64,000 nt of DNA from Roseovarius mucosus DSM 17069 (GTDB taxonomy: Bacteria; Pseudomonadota; Alphaproteobacteria; Rhodobacterales; Rhodobacteraceae): contig NZ_KN293975.1 of NCBI RefSeq assembly GCF_000768555.3, positions 372,001-436,000 of the forward strand. Direction: 5' to 3'. This document shows, piece after piece, positions 1 to 9,467 of this stretch. Below the pieces are notes generated by a model that did not search any database, was not told where the DNA came from, and saw only the letters and a list, made by a program, of their open reading frames with translations. Both the position numbers and the translations under genes were made by a program. Each line of letters begins with the position of its first letter. The stretch's first letter is position 1.

Positions 1-167
1 GGCGTGCCCAAATAGACTCAGTCCGTCCATATCTATGGAAATACGGCGTATTTTGGGGGGCTGCGTCAAAAACATCTAGCGATTGCGGCGGAAAAAAGAT
101 AATTATGAAGCAATAAAGCAAATCGGCACACCAAAGTGTCGAACCCTGAGGTCAGAGTGGTGGTGTT

Positions 168-3100
168 ATGAAAGCGATTGATTTTGTCGCTCGCACAGAT
201 GCGGGCAATTCGCAGCGTGGGTCAATTCCGGGTCAAGATGGTGTTACTGTCATCCCGGCGGGTCACGGACAAGAAATTTCTCTTAATCTTCGGCAGATGG
301 AAATCCAGGGCTATGCCCGGGATGGATCGAACCTTGTCATCAATCTGGCGGATGGCCGGGTTGTGGTGCTGGAGGGATATTATTCTGCAACCGGGGCCCC
401 CTGTCAGTCGGCTGTTCATCAGCGCCGACGGTTATCTCAACGAGGTGACGGTGAGCGAGGGCGGCGATGGGCCGGTCTATGCGCAATACGGCCCGACCGA
501 GCAGTGGGCCAAGTGGAGCCCGGATGAGGAGCTGATCTTTCTGGGCGGCAACGAGATTACAGCGCCGGCAGAAGATGACGAAGTGTCGATGCTGGGGGCC
601 GCGCTCTTGGGTGGTGGCGGTCTTTTGGGGCTGGGCGGTGTCGGGGCGGCTGGTGTTGCGGCGGCGGTTGTGGCCGGGGGTGGCGATAGCGGCGGTGGCG
701 GCCGTGGTCGGATCGAGCCAAAGGTGAATGAGGACGGCACGATCACGATTGGGGGGGATCAGGAGAGCCCCAAGATCACCATCACGGGCGACGCCGAGCC
801 GGGGTCGGATGTGGATGTGACCATCGGCGACAAGACCGTCACCACCGAGGCTGATGAAGACGGCAAGTGGCAGGTCGATTTTGAGGACGAGACCTTTCCC
901 GAGGATGGCGAGCACGAGGTGGTTGTCGTGGTCAAGGAACCCGATGGCACCGAAACCACATTGGAGGGGCCGGTGGTGGTGATCGACACCACGCCGCCCG
1001 AGGTGGTCATCGAGGACGGTGTCGTTTCGACCGATGATATCGTCAATGCCGAGGACTACGAGGATGGCATCGAAATCAGCGGCAGCGGTGAGCCGGGGGC
1101 TGAGATTTCGGTTGTTGTCGAGGGTGTTACCGAAACCACGGTGATCGGCGAGGATGGTCAGTGGCAGGTGGTCTTTGATCCCGCCGATATTCCGGGAGGC
1201 GAGCGTGAGGTCGAGGTGGTGATCACCGCGACGGATGGCTTTGGCAATTCCACTGTGGTCACGGATGTGGTGGCGATTGATACGGTGCCGCATCCGATTG
1301 TGATCAATTCCGGTGAGGTCGGCAGCGATGGTGTCGTCAATCTGGCGGAAGAGGCCGCAGGTGTGGCGATCACGGGCACCTCGACGCCGGGGGCCACGGT
1401 GACGGTCACGGTCGAGGGCGTGTCTCGCGAGGTGGTCGTGGGCGAAGATGGCACCTGGACGGCAGAGTTCGAGCCCGGCACGCTGCCCGGTGGGCAATAT
1501 GAGGCAGAGGTGACGGCGACCACGGTCGATGCCGCAGGCAATGCCAGCAGCACCAGCGGAACATTCCGCGTTGACACCGAAGTGCGCGATTTCGACATGA
1601 CCGGCACGCCGGGTGGCGCGGATGGCGTGATCAACGCCGCCGAGCAGGGCGACGGATTCACGATGAGCGGCACGGTCGAGCCGGGATCGACGGTGCGCTT
1701 GAGCTTTGGCGATGCGGTGGTGGATGCGGTCGTGGCGGCGGATGGTCGTTGGACCGCGACCTTCACCGGGGCGCAGATCGCGGCAGGCACCTACACGGGC
1801 GACATCGTGGCGGTGGCCACGGATGCGGCGGGCAATGTCAGCGAATTGCGCCAAGCCGTGAGCGTGGATACCGAGGCCAATGATCTGAGCATCACGACCG
1901 ACACAGTCGGCGGCGATGGCACCGTCAATCTGGTGGAAGCCGGCGGGCAGGTGGCGATCACTGGCAATGCCACGCCGGGGGCCACGGTAACGGTATCTTT
2001 CGCCGGGGTGACGCAGGATGTGGTCGCGAACGCCTCGGGCACTTGGGTGGCCAATGTCGCAGGCAGTGCGCTGGCGGCCGGAACCTATGATGCGCCGGTT
2101 ACAGCGATTTCTGTCGATGCGGCGGGCAACCGGGCGGATGTGAGTGGCACGGTGCATGTCGACACCGAGGTGCGCGATTTCGGTATGACCGGCACACCCG
2201 GTGGCGCGGATGGCGTGATCAACGCCGCCGAGCAGGGCGACGGATTCACGATGAGCGGCACGGTCGAGCCGGGATCGACGGTGCGGCTGAGCTTTGGTGA
2301 TGCGGTGGTGGATGCGGTCGTGGCGGCGGATGGTCGTTGGACCGCGACCTTTACCGGGGCGCAGATCGCGAGCGGCACCTACACGGGTGACATCGTGGCT
2401 GTGGCCACGGATGCGGCGGGCAATATCAGCGAATTGCGCCAAGCGGTGAGCGTGGATACCGAGGCCGGTCTCTTGACGCTGAACGCAAGCGCGATTGGTG
2501 GCGACGGCATCATCAACGGGGCCGAGGCCGATGCCGGGGTGCTGGTCACGGGCACGGCGGATGCCGGGGCGACGGTCGTGGTCAGTCTCGACGGGGTCGA
2601 GCATACGGTGCAGGCCGATGCCACGGGCCGCTGGCAGAGCCGCTACGAGAGCGCCGAGATCACGCGCGGCACGCATGTGCCCGAGGTGAACGCGCGCACG
2701 GTCGATGCGGCTGGCAACCCGACCGAGGTCGAGGCGACAGTCCGGGTTGATACGCAGGTCGACAACCTCAGCCTCAGCGACCTCAACCTTGCGATTGGTG
2801 CGGATGGGCGCGACGTCATCAACAATGACGTTGCCACTGGCGGGTTTAGTGTCACGGGCACGATCGAGCCGGGCAGCCGGGTGTTTGTCACCATCGACGG
2901 GGTGCAGCACGAGGCGCAGGTGGCGGCCGATGGCAATTGGGTGGCGAATTTTGGCCCCAATGAGATTGCCCCCGGCGAGCGCGACGTGGCCTTGCGGGTC
3001 GATGTGACCGATCCGGCGGGCAATATCGCGTTCCTCACCGATACGGTGCGGGTCGATACATTGGTCAATGAGCTGAGCCAGGATGGGCCGGTGACACCGG

Positions 3101-3936
3101 ACAACATCATCAACATCTCTGAGGCGGCGGCAGGTGTGACCCTGACAGGACAGGTCGAGCCGGGATCGAGCGCCGAAGTCCGGCTCTTTGGCCGCACCTA
3201 TCAGGCGGTTGTGGATGCCAATGGCAATTGGTCGGTGACCCTGCCCAACGGGGATATTCCCCGTCAGGACGGTCAGGCCGCGATGGTGGTTTCAGCCACC
3301 GACGGGGCGGGCAATACCCATGAGATCACGGGCAGCCTGACGCTGGATATGGTCGCCCCCGAGACGCCGGGGATCGTTGGCTATTTCCGGCAGGGCGACG
3401 GCTATCGCAATGCCACGGTGGAAACGAGCGCGGACGATGTCAGCATTCATCAGGTCGACACCGGTGGCAATGTGCGGGAATTGGCGCTGGGCGAGCAGGC
3501 CAACCAGTTCACCGGCGAAACGGATTACTTCTTTCTCAATGGGGCAGGGCAGGTTTCGCCGGTCTCGGATGGGTCACAGCTGGTGGTGACGAGCACCGAT
3601 GCCGGGGGCAATACCGCGAGCACCTATGTCGTGCTCGACGAGACCAGCACATCGGTTGTCAATATCGCCAATCCCAACCTGAGCGCCTTTGACATCGAGA
3701 CGATTGATCTGCGGTTTGGCGATCAGGCGCAATTGAGCCTGACCGAAGAGCAGGTTCTGGCGCTCTCGGGCAATAGCGACACGGTTCTGGTGCAGGGCGG
3801 TGCGGATGACCGCGTGACGCTGAGCGGGGCCGAGGCCGCGGGCAGCACGGTGATCGACGGTCAGACCTATGACATCTACACGCTGGGCAATGATGCCACG
3901 GTGGTTGTGGATGAGGATATCCAGATCGTCACCTGA
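168..3936 (+). CDS. BapA-prefix, Ig-like repeat adhesin, probable T1SS substrate (one frameshift as sequenced)
   Basis: Probable large surface adhesin exported by the type I system directly downstream. The start at 168 gives MKAIDFVARTDAG and then a segment (EISLNLRQMEIQGYARDG, LADGRVVVLEG) typical of the prefix domain of BapA-like adhesins. That frame breaks at a C run (397-401). Removing one C joins it to the frame that continues with SRLFISADGYLNEV and stays open to 3936, about 1255 residues. After the prefix comes a Gly/Ala-rich hydrophobic stretch (about residues 140-175), then about nine Ig-like repeats of roughly 97 residues, each with a DGxW motif and most with DAAGN. The C-terminus (GGADDRVTLSG) is of the kind found in type I substrates. 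No RTX nonapeptides are seen. Function is inferred from domains and neighbours. Confidence 0.75.
1573..1878 (+). repeat. Near-identical adhesin repeat unit, copy 1
   Basis: This 306-base unit encodes one Ig-like domain of the adhesin (begins DTEVRDFDMTGTPGGADG). It recurs almost unchanged 588 bases downstream, separated by one divergent domain. Such near-identity within an otherwise diverged array suggests recent duplication or gene conversion. Confidence 0.85.
2161..2466 (+). repeat. Near-identical adhesin repeat unit, copy 2
   Basis: Second copy of the 306-base Ig-domain unit at 1573-1878. I see only scattered, mostly silent differences; FDM/FGM near the start and QIAAG/QIASG near the end are among the few amino acid changes. 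Confidence 0.85.
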
Positions 3937-3945
3937 CGCCGAAAA

Positions 3946-3977
3946 GGGACGCGTGCCCGTGCCGGGGTGCGCGTCTC
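3946..3977 (+). terminator. Hairpin after the adhesin gene
   Basis: Inverted repeat just after the adhesin stop: GACGCG pairs with CGCGTC, extended inward through two G-T pairs to CCC/GGG around a six-base loop. There is no clear T run, so it may attenuate rather than stop transcription into the secretion genes. Confidence 0.4.
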
Positions 3978-4010
3978 CAACGACAAGGCCGGAAGGTCGG
4001 AGGACTATGT

Positions 4011-5318
4011 ATGGGGATTGTAACGAGGGGGTTGTTGCTGGCGGGGGCCTGTTTGGCGCTTGCGGGGTGTTTGCGTGATGGTGGCAGTGACGCAGAAGTA
4101 TCGCGCGCCGCTGCGGGGCCGGACCTGCGCCCCGATCAAGAGGCCCGCGCCAAGGAAGCCGCGCAATCGGAAATCATCCGCGACTTGCAGGCGCGCCGCT
4201 CGGTTCTGGTGCCGGGCAGCAGTTTTGATGAGGTGGCAGGCTCGGTTCTGGCCGCCTATAGCCGCAGTGCCGAGGCGGATCTGCTGAGCGCGCGGTTGCG
4301 CGCCGAGGCGGCGTCAAAAAACTGGTTGCCGCGCATCGGACCCAATCTCAGCCTGACCAGTCTGAGTGATCTTGTGAGCCAGTTGATCGTCGAGCAGGTC
4401 CTGTTTGACAATGGCCGCAAGAAGGCGGAGCGCGATTTTGCCAAGGCCGATGTCGAAGTGGCCGCCGTGACGCTGGCCGAGGATGTCAACAAGCGCGTGT
4501 TCGAGGCGCTGTCGCTCTATCTCGATGCGTCTCAGGCGCGTGAGCGTCTGGCGCTGGAGCGTCGCACGCTGGAGGATATGAGCCGGTTCGAATGGATCAT
4601 GTCAGAGCGGGTCAAGGGCGGCGTATCGGATATGTCCGACCTCAATATTCTGCGCTCGCGTCTGGCGGAAATCCGCGAAGTGATGGCCGGACAACAAGAG
4701 GCAGAGGCGACGGCGGTGGCGGAGTTGAACGCCATGGCGGCGCGGCCCCTGGGCGGGATCACGGGCCTGTCGGAGGTGCCGGTCAATGCAGGATCGGTGC
4801 AGTCGCTTGATGTGTTGCGTGCCATGGCCGAGGCCGAGCGCGACACTGCCGAGGCGGTGATGGCGCGGGCGGGCCTATTGCCGGGATTGACGGCGGGGGG
4901 CACGGTGGGCAATGGCGACACGAGTTTCGGCCTCAATCTGCGATCCGAGCAATTGCTGGGCTTGGGCACTGGCGCGCAGCTGAAGGCTGCCGAGGCCGAA
5001 AAGGAAGCCGCCAAGCGCCGACGCGCGCAGGCGGATGAGGACAGCAATCGCGTGGTCCAGCGGCTGGAGGGCCAGCTTAGCGCCCTGTCGCGTCAGGTGG
5101 GTGAGGCGAGCACGCTGCGCGACACGGCCAAGGCCAATCTCGATCTCTTTCAGGCGCAATATGATGCCGGACAGCGTGAAGTGATGGATGTGGTCGGCGT
5201 CTACGAGACCTTTGCCCAGAGGCAGGCACGCGCGCTGGCGCTGAAATACGAACTGGCGCTGGCGCGGTTGCAATTGGCGCGGCATTTGGGCGTGCTGGCA
5301 GAGGGGAGTCGGATTTGA
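4011..5318 (+). CDS. TolC-family outer-membrane lipoprotein of a type I secretion system
   Basis: Outer-membrane exit duct for the adhesin exporter. The 435-residue product begins with a lipoprotein signal peptide whose lipobox is LAGC at residues 17-20. Long alpha-helical, Ala/Glu/Arg-rich stretches follow with the two-fold organisation of TolC proteins; the SRSAEADLLSARLRAEAA and LFQAQYDAGQREVMDV regions are typical. GGAGG lies seven bases before the ATG. The stop overlaps the TTG start of the ABC transporter, so the two are translationally coupled. Family assignment is firm; the cargo is inferred from the adjacent adhesin. Confidence 0.85.
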   Translation: MGIVTRGLLLAGACLALAGCLRDGGSDAEVSRAAAGPDLRPDQEARAKEAAQSEIIRDLQARRSVLVPGSSFDEVAGSVLAAYSRSAEADLLSARLRAEAASKNWLPRIGPNLSLTSLSDLVSQLIVEQVLFDNGRKKAERDFAKADVEVAAVTLAEDVNKRVFEALSLYLDASQARERLALERRTLEDMSRFEWIMSERVKGGVSDMSDLNILRSRLAEIREVMAGQQEAEATAVAELNAMAARPLGGITGLSEVPVNAGSVQSLDVLRAMAEAERDTAEAVMARAGLLPGLTAGGTVGNGDTSFGLNLRSEQLLGLGTGAQLKAAEAEKEAAKRRRAQADEDSNRVVQRLEGQLSALSRQVGEASTLRDTAKANLDLFQAQYDAGQREVMDVVGVYETFAQRQARALALKYELALARLQLARHLGVLAEGSRI

Positions 5319-7543
5319 CCAAAGCCCCCGTCGCCCTGACGATCACCACCAACGTGCGCGCGGCAGAGGTCAAGGGCGGGGCCAAGGGGCCGCAGCCCGC
5401 CGCTGCGCGGTTTGGCGAGCGGGCGGTGGCGCGGGCCAAGTTGGGCGTGGCCTATGCCGCGCTTTTGGGGGTCGAGGCGGTCGAGCGCGACATTCTGGAG
5501 GCGATGATCGCGAGCAAGGCAGGCGGTGGCCCCGCCGATCAGCCACAGCCACGCGCGATGGCCGATGGGCTTGAGGCGGCGGGGTTGATGGCGCGGGTCG
5601 AGCCGGTGGCGCATCCGCATCCCGATCAATGGCCCGCGCTGGCACAGATGACGAGCGGGCAATTCGTGCTGGTGCTGTCACAGGCGGGCAGTGTCTTGAC
5701 GATCCACGACACGACCTGTGACGATCAGCGGGCCGAGGTGGACCTCGCCGAGTTCGAGCCGTTCTTTACCGGCCTTGTGGTGCGGGCCGATGCGCCGGTG
5801 CAGAGCCTGAGCCGCGCGCATGACGCGCCAGAGGCCGCGCCGCATTGGTTCTGGAGCCAGTTTGCCGGGTTCCGCCGGCATATCGCGGAGGTGGCGCTGG
5901 GCTCTCTTGTGGCCAATATCCTTGCGGTGGCGGTCGCGCTCTTTGCGCTTCAGGTCTATGACCGGGTGATCCCGCATCAATCCGAGGCGACGCTCTGGGT
6001 GCTGGCGGCGGGGGCGGGGCTCGCGCTGTTGATGGAAGCCGCGCTCAAGATCGCGCGGGCGCAGTTGATGGACGGGGCCGGGCGGCAGATCGAACTCAAT
6101 GTGCAGCGCATTTTGATGGATCGCATTCTGGGTATGCGATCAGAGATCGCGAGCAAAAGCCCGTCGCAGATATTCTCGGCGATGCGGGAATTCGGATCGG
6201 TGCGGGAGTTCTTTACCGCCTCGACCATCGGCACGCTGACGGATTTGCCGTTCATCGTGGTGTTTCTGGCGCTGGTGGCGTCCATCGCGGGCAATGTGGT
6301 CTGGGTGCTCATTCTGGGCGGGATCATCATGGTGCTGCCCGGTTTCCTGCTGCAACGCCGGATGATGCGCCTGACCCACGAGATGCAGGGGGCGGGGGCG
6401 CGGGGGGCGCGGTTGCTGCACGAGGCGATTTTCGAGCTCGATACGCTCAAGACGCAGCGGGCCGAGGACCGGTTTCGCCGGATCTGGGGCGAGTTGACGG
6501 CGCTTCAGGCGATCAAGTCGAGCGAGCAGCGGCGGCTTGGATCGGTGCTGAGTTTCTGGGCGCAGGCCGTGCAGCAGGCAACCTATATCGTGGCGGTGAT
6601 CCTTGGGGCCTATCTGGTGTTCGCGGGCGAATTCACTGTGGGGTCGATCATTGCCGTGGGGATTTTGACCAGCCGCACGCTCGGGCCGCTGACGCAGCTA
6701 TCGGGCACGCTGGCGCGCTGGGGCAATGTGAAATCGGCGCTGGCGGGGCTGGATGCGATTGCGCTGGCAGAGCAGGACGAGGCCGAGGGGCGCAGCTATT
6801 TGCGGCGCACGTCCCTGACCGGGGCCTATGAGTTGCGCGAGGTGCAGTTTGCCTATGATGCCGGGGGCGCGCCGGTGCTGGATATTCCGGGGCTGATCAT
6901 TCAGCCCGGTCAGGTGGTGGCGGTGCTGGGCACCAACGGGTCGGGCAAATCGACCTTTCTCAAGCTCTTGTCGGGGCTATACGCCCCAAGCCGGGGGCGG
7001 TTGATGCTGGATGGCACCGACATGGGCCAGATCGCCCCGCGCGATCTGCGGCGGATGATCGGCTATCTGGGACAGGATGTGCGGCTGTTCACGGGCAGCC
7101 TGCGCGAGAACCTGAACCTGACACTGCTGGAACGCGATGACGCGCGGTTGATGCAGGCGCTGGAATTTGCCGGGCTGGGGCCGTTTGTGCGCGGTCATCC
7201 GAAGGGGCTGGATCTGGAGATCTTGGACGGGGGCCAAGGGCTGAGCCAAGGGCAGCGGCAGAGCATTGGCTGGGCGCGGCTGTGGTTGCAGGATCCGGCG
7301 GTGTGCCTCTTGGACGAGCCGACGGCGGCGCTGGATCAGACGCTGGAGCGCACGCTGGTGAGCCGACTTGAGACATGGCTCAAGGGGCGTACGGCGGTGA
7401 TTGCGACGCATCGGATGCCGATCCTGAGCCTGACAAGCCGCACGCTGATCCTGCAAGCCGGACGCATGGCGGTGGACGGGCCGCGCGATCAGGTTCTGGC
7501 GCATCTGGCGCAGGCGGCAGGCACCGGGCCGGGAGGGGCATGA
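5315..7543 (+). CDS. Type I secretion ABC transporter with a degenerate C39-like N-domain
   Basis: Inner-membrane exporter ATPase of 742 residues, starting at a TTG that overlaps the tolC-like stop. The first 150 or so residues occupy the position of a C39 peptidase domain but I see no catalytic Cys, so it is probably a C39-like docking domain as in HlyB or LapB exporters. Membrane segments follow between about residues 185 and 460. The nucleotide-binding domain shows Walker A GTNGSGKST (about 539-547), the signature LSQGQRQ (about 642) and Walker B VCLLDEP (about 662). The product ends one base before the adaptor gene. Expected to export the Ig-repeat adhesin together with its neighbours. 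Confidence 0.9.
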   Translation: MTKAPVALTITTNVRAAEVKGGAKGPQPAAARFGERAVARAKLGVAYAALLGVEAVERDILEAMIASKAGGGPADQPQPRAMADGLEAAGLMARVEPVAHPHPDQWPALAQMTSGQFVLVLSQAGSVLTIHDTTCDDQRAEVDLAEFEPFFTGLVVRADAPVQSLSRAHDAPEAAPHWFWSQFAGFRRHIAEVALGSLVANILAVAVALFALQVYDRVIPHQSEATLWVLAAGAGLALLMEAALKIARAQLMDGAGRQIELNVQRILMDRILGMRSEIASKSPSQIFSAMREFGSVREFFTASTIGTLTDLPFIVVFLALVASIAGNVVWVLILGGIIMVLPGFLLQRRMMRLTHEMQGAGARGARLLHEAIFELDTLKTQRAEDRFRRIWGELTALQAIKSSEQRRLGSVLSFWAQAVQQATYIVAVILGAYLVFAGEFTVGSIIAVGILTSRTLGPLTQLSGTLARWGNVKSALAGLDAIALAEQDEAEGRSYLRRTSLTGAYELREVQFAYDAGGAPVLDIPGLIIQPGQVVAVLGTNGSGKSTFLKLLSGLYAPSRGRLMLDGTDMGQIAPRDLRRMIGYLGQDVRLFTGSLRENLNLTLLERDDARLMQALEFAGLGPFVRGHPKGLDLEILDGGQGLSQGQRQSIGWARLWLQDPAVCLLDEPTAALDQTLERTLVSRLETWLKGRTAVIATHRMPILSLTSRTLILQAGRMAVDGPRDQVLAHLAQAAGTGPGGA

Positions 7544-7544
7544 G

Positions 7545-8744
7545 ATGAGCGATGTGGGCGCGCGCAGCACGGCAAGCATTCTGGCGGAATTGAACGGGCG
7601 CTTGCGCGGTCCGAGCCTGATGGTCTGGCTCTGTGCGGCGAGCGTGTGGATCTTCATCCTCTGGGCGGCGTTTGCCTGGATCGACGAGATCGTGCGCGCA
7701 CCGGGCGAGTTCATTTCCACCTCACGGCCCCAGATCATCCAGAACCTCGAGGGCGGGATTCTGGCGGAATTGCTGGTGCAGGAGGGGGATGTGGTGGCGC
7801 GTGGCGATGTTCTGGCGCGGCTGCATGATACGCGGTTCAATTCCGAAGTGGCGGATTTGCAGGATCAGATCGCTGGTCTTGAGGTGCGGCAATTGCGGCT
7901 GGAGGCGGAATTGGCCGGGCAGTTCGATTTCGTCGTGCCCGAGGTGCTGGTGGCACGGGCCGGGGAAATGGTGGCCTCGGAACGTGCGCTGCTCAGGGCG
8001 CGGCAGGAGGATTTCGTCAAGCGCAGCGAAGGCGCCAAGCGGGTGATGCAGCAATCCGCCGAGGAAAAGCGGCTGTTGGAGGGATTGCTGGAGAAAAAGA
8101 TCGTGGCCTTGATCGAGGTCACGCGCGCGCGCAAGGCCCATGCCGATGCCGAGAAACGCTATGACGAGATCGTGACACAGGCCGAGTTGGAGCGGGCCGA
8201 GGCCTATTCCGAGACCTTGAAGGAATTGGCGACGCTGCGCCAGAATCTACGGGCCGGTCAGGATCAGCTCAACCGCACGGTATTGCAAAGCCCGATGCGC
8301 GGGGTGGTCAACAATCTGAATGTGACGACCATTGGCGGCGTGGTGCGCCCCGGCGAGGAAATCCTGGAGATCATTCCGCTCGACGAGGAGATGTTCGTCG
8401 AGGCGCGGGTCGAGCCGCGCAATATCGCCAATATCCGGCGCGGACAGGAGGCAACGATCAAGCTGACGGCCTATGATTACACGATCTATGGCACCTTGAA
8501 GGGGCGGGTCGATTTCATTTCCGCCGATACGTTCAAGGATGAGCGGGCGCGCGATCCCGATGGCGATCCGCATTACAAGGTGTCGTTGCGGGTGGATATG
8601 AGCGCGCTCACCCCCCGGCAGGCGGGGATCGAGATCAGGCCCGGCATGCAGGCCGAGGTGGAATTGCACACGGGCGAAAAGACCGTGCTGCAATATCTGT
8701 TGAAGCCACTCTACAAGAGCCAGCAGGCGCTGCGCGAGCCGTAA
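7545..8744 (+). CDS. HlyD-family periplasmic adaptor of a type I secretion system
   Basis: Membrane-fusion protein of 399 residues linking the ABC exporter to the TolC-like duct. A short cytoplasmic N-terminus precedes one membrane segment (about residues 26-48, VWLCAASVWIFILWAAFAW). A lipoyl/barrel half (GGILAELLVQEGDVV) and a long coiled coil (about 100-235) follow. The C-terminal IEIRPGMQAEVELHTGEKT and QYLLKPL are the usual signature of type I adaptors. It ends the tightly packed three-gene secretion operon. Confidence 0.92.
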   Translation: MSDVGARSTASILAELNGRLRGPSLMVWLCAASVWIFILWAAFAWIDEIVRAPGEFISTSRPQIIQNLEGGILAELLVQEGDVVARGDVLARLHDTRFNSEVADLQDQIAGLEVRQLRLEAELAGQFDFVVPEVLVARAGEMVASERALLRARQEDFVKRSEGAKRVMQQSAEEKRLLEGLLEKKIVALIEVTRARKAHADAEKRYDEIVTQAELERAEAYSETLKELATLRQNLRAGQDQLNRTVLQSPMRGVVNNLNVTTIGGVVRPGEEILEIIPLDEEMFVEARVEPRNIANIRRGQEATIKLTAYDYTIYGTLKGRVDFISADTFKDERARDPDGDPHYKVSLRVDMSALTPRQAGIEIRPGMQAEVELHTGEKTVLQYLLKPLYKSQQALREP

Positions 8745-8774
8745 AGCACGTTGCGTCGGCTCGGGGTCATATCG

Positions 8775-8794
8775 CCCCGGCCCCCGCGCCGGGG
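8775..8794 (+). terminator. GC hairpin after the hlyD-type gene
   Basis: CCCCGGC and GCCGGGG form a seven-base stem around a six-base loop, followed by TCTTTG. It is a plausible rho-independent terminator for the secretion operon, weaker than the one at 8890-8927. Confidence 0.4.
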
Positions 8795-8815
8795 TCTTTG
8801 CGCTGCCTCGGAGAG

Positions 8816-8836
8816 GTCCCGGGTCAAGCCCGGGAC
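8816..8836. repeat. Intergenic palindrome GTCCCGGG-N5-CCCGGGAC
   Basis: Perfect eight-base inverted repeat around TCAAG between two converging operons. As far as I recall, this kind of CCCGGGTCAAGCCCGGG palindrome is common between genes in alphaproteobacteria. Its role is not known from the sequence. Confidence 0.6.
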
Positions 8837-8889
8837 GGGTGTGGTTTCGATGGGGCGCAACACGCCACAGAGGTAGGGCAATGGGCATG

Positions 8890-8927
8890 AAAAAGGCGGC
8901 GATGGCACGGGGCCACGCCGCCTTTTT
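8890..8927. terminator. Bidirectional terminator between the T1SS operon and bactofilin
   Basis: A perfect 12-base stem, AAAAAGGCGGCG against CGCCGCCTTTTT, with a 14-base loop. A/T runs on both sides make it a textbook terminator for both converging transcripts. Confidence 0.9.
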
Positions 8928-8942
8928 GGATCTGTGCTTGGT

Positions 8943-9467
8943 TTAGCCTTCGGCGGGCTTCGGCGCGGCGGGCGCTGTGGCAGCTGCGGGCTTGGGCGCG
9001 GTCTTGTTGCCGGTCAGGGGGTCGTCCTGACGCTGCACCGAGCCTTCGAAATGCGCGCCGCTCTCGATGGCGATGGTCTTGTGGATGATGTCGCCTTCGA
9101 CGCGGGCGGTCGAGGTCAGGCGCACCTTGAGGCCACGCACACGACCCACGATGCGGCCGTTGATGACCACGTCATCGGCGATCACTTCGCCTTTGATGGT
9201 GGCGCCTTCGCCCACGGTCAGCAGATGCGCGCGGATGTCGCCCTCGATCGAGCCTTCGACCTGAATGTCGCCGGTGGTCTTGAGGTTGCCGGTCACGTGC
9301 AGGTCCGAGGACAGCACCGAGGCGGGCGGCTTGGCCTTGGGGGCCGAGGCCTTGAATTCCGTATTCAGCGCGTCAGGCCGCGCCGAATCGAGCCGGTTCT
9401 CGGAGGCAGCCGGTTTGGCCTCTGAGGGCTTTTGCGCGGGTTCGTTGATTTTGCTCTTAGAAAACAT
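8943..9467 (-). CDS. Bactofilin (polymer-forming cytoskeletal protein)
   Basis: Bactofilin of 174 residues. A low-complexity Pro/Ala/Lys-rich N-terminus precedes the central beta-helix core (about residues 48-150) with the regular hydrophobic repeat seen in VTGNLKTTGDIQVEGSIEGD and VINGRIVGRVRG. A flexible Ala/Pro tail follows. Bactofilins polymerise without nucleotide and organise cell-wall enzymes. The start overlaps the end of the M23 peptidase gene by 11 bases; this peptidase-bactofilin pair is widespread and suggests a joint role in local peptidoglycan remodelling. Confidence 0.92.
   Translation of the reverse strand: MFSKSKINEPAQKPSEAKPAASENRLDSARPDALNTEFKASAPKAKPPASVLSSDLHVTGNLKTTGDIQVEGSIEGDIRAHLLTVGEGATIKGEVIADDVVINGRIVGRVRGLKVRLTSTARVEGDIIHKTIAIESGAHFEGSVQRQDDPLTGNKTAPKPAAATAPAAPKPAEG

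Noticed and set aside
178..395. An in-frame upstream start for the adhesin near 178
   Set aside because: That stretch gives unrelated residues, while the other frame gives the BapA-like prefix; the true start is 168 with a shift at 397-401.
340..2910. An 856-codon open frame opposite the adhesin
   Set aside because: It is a shadow of the repetitive, GC-rich adhesin; its repeats mirror the Ig repeats.
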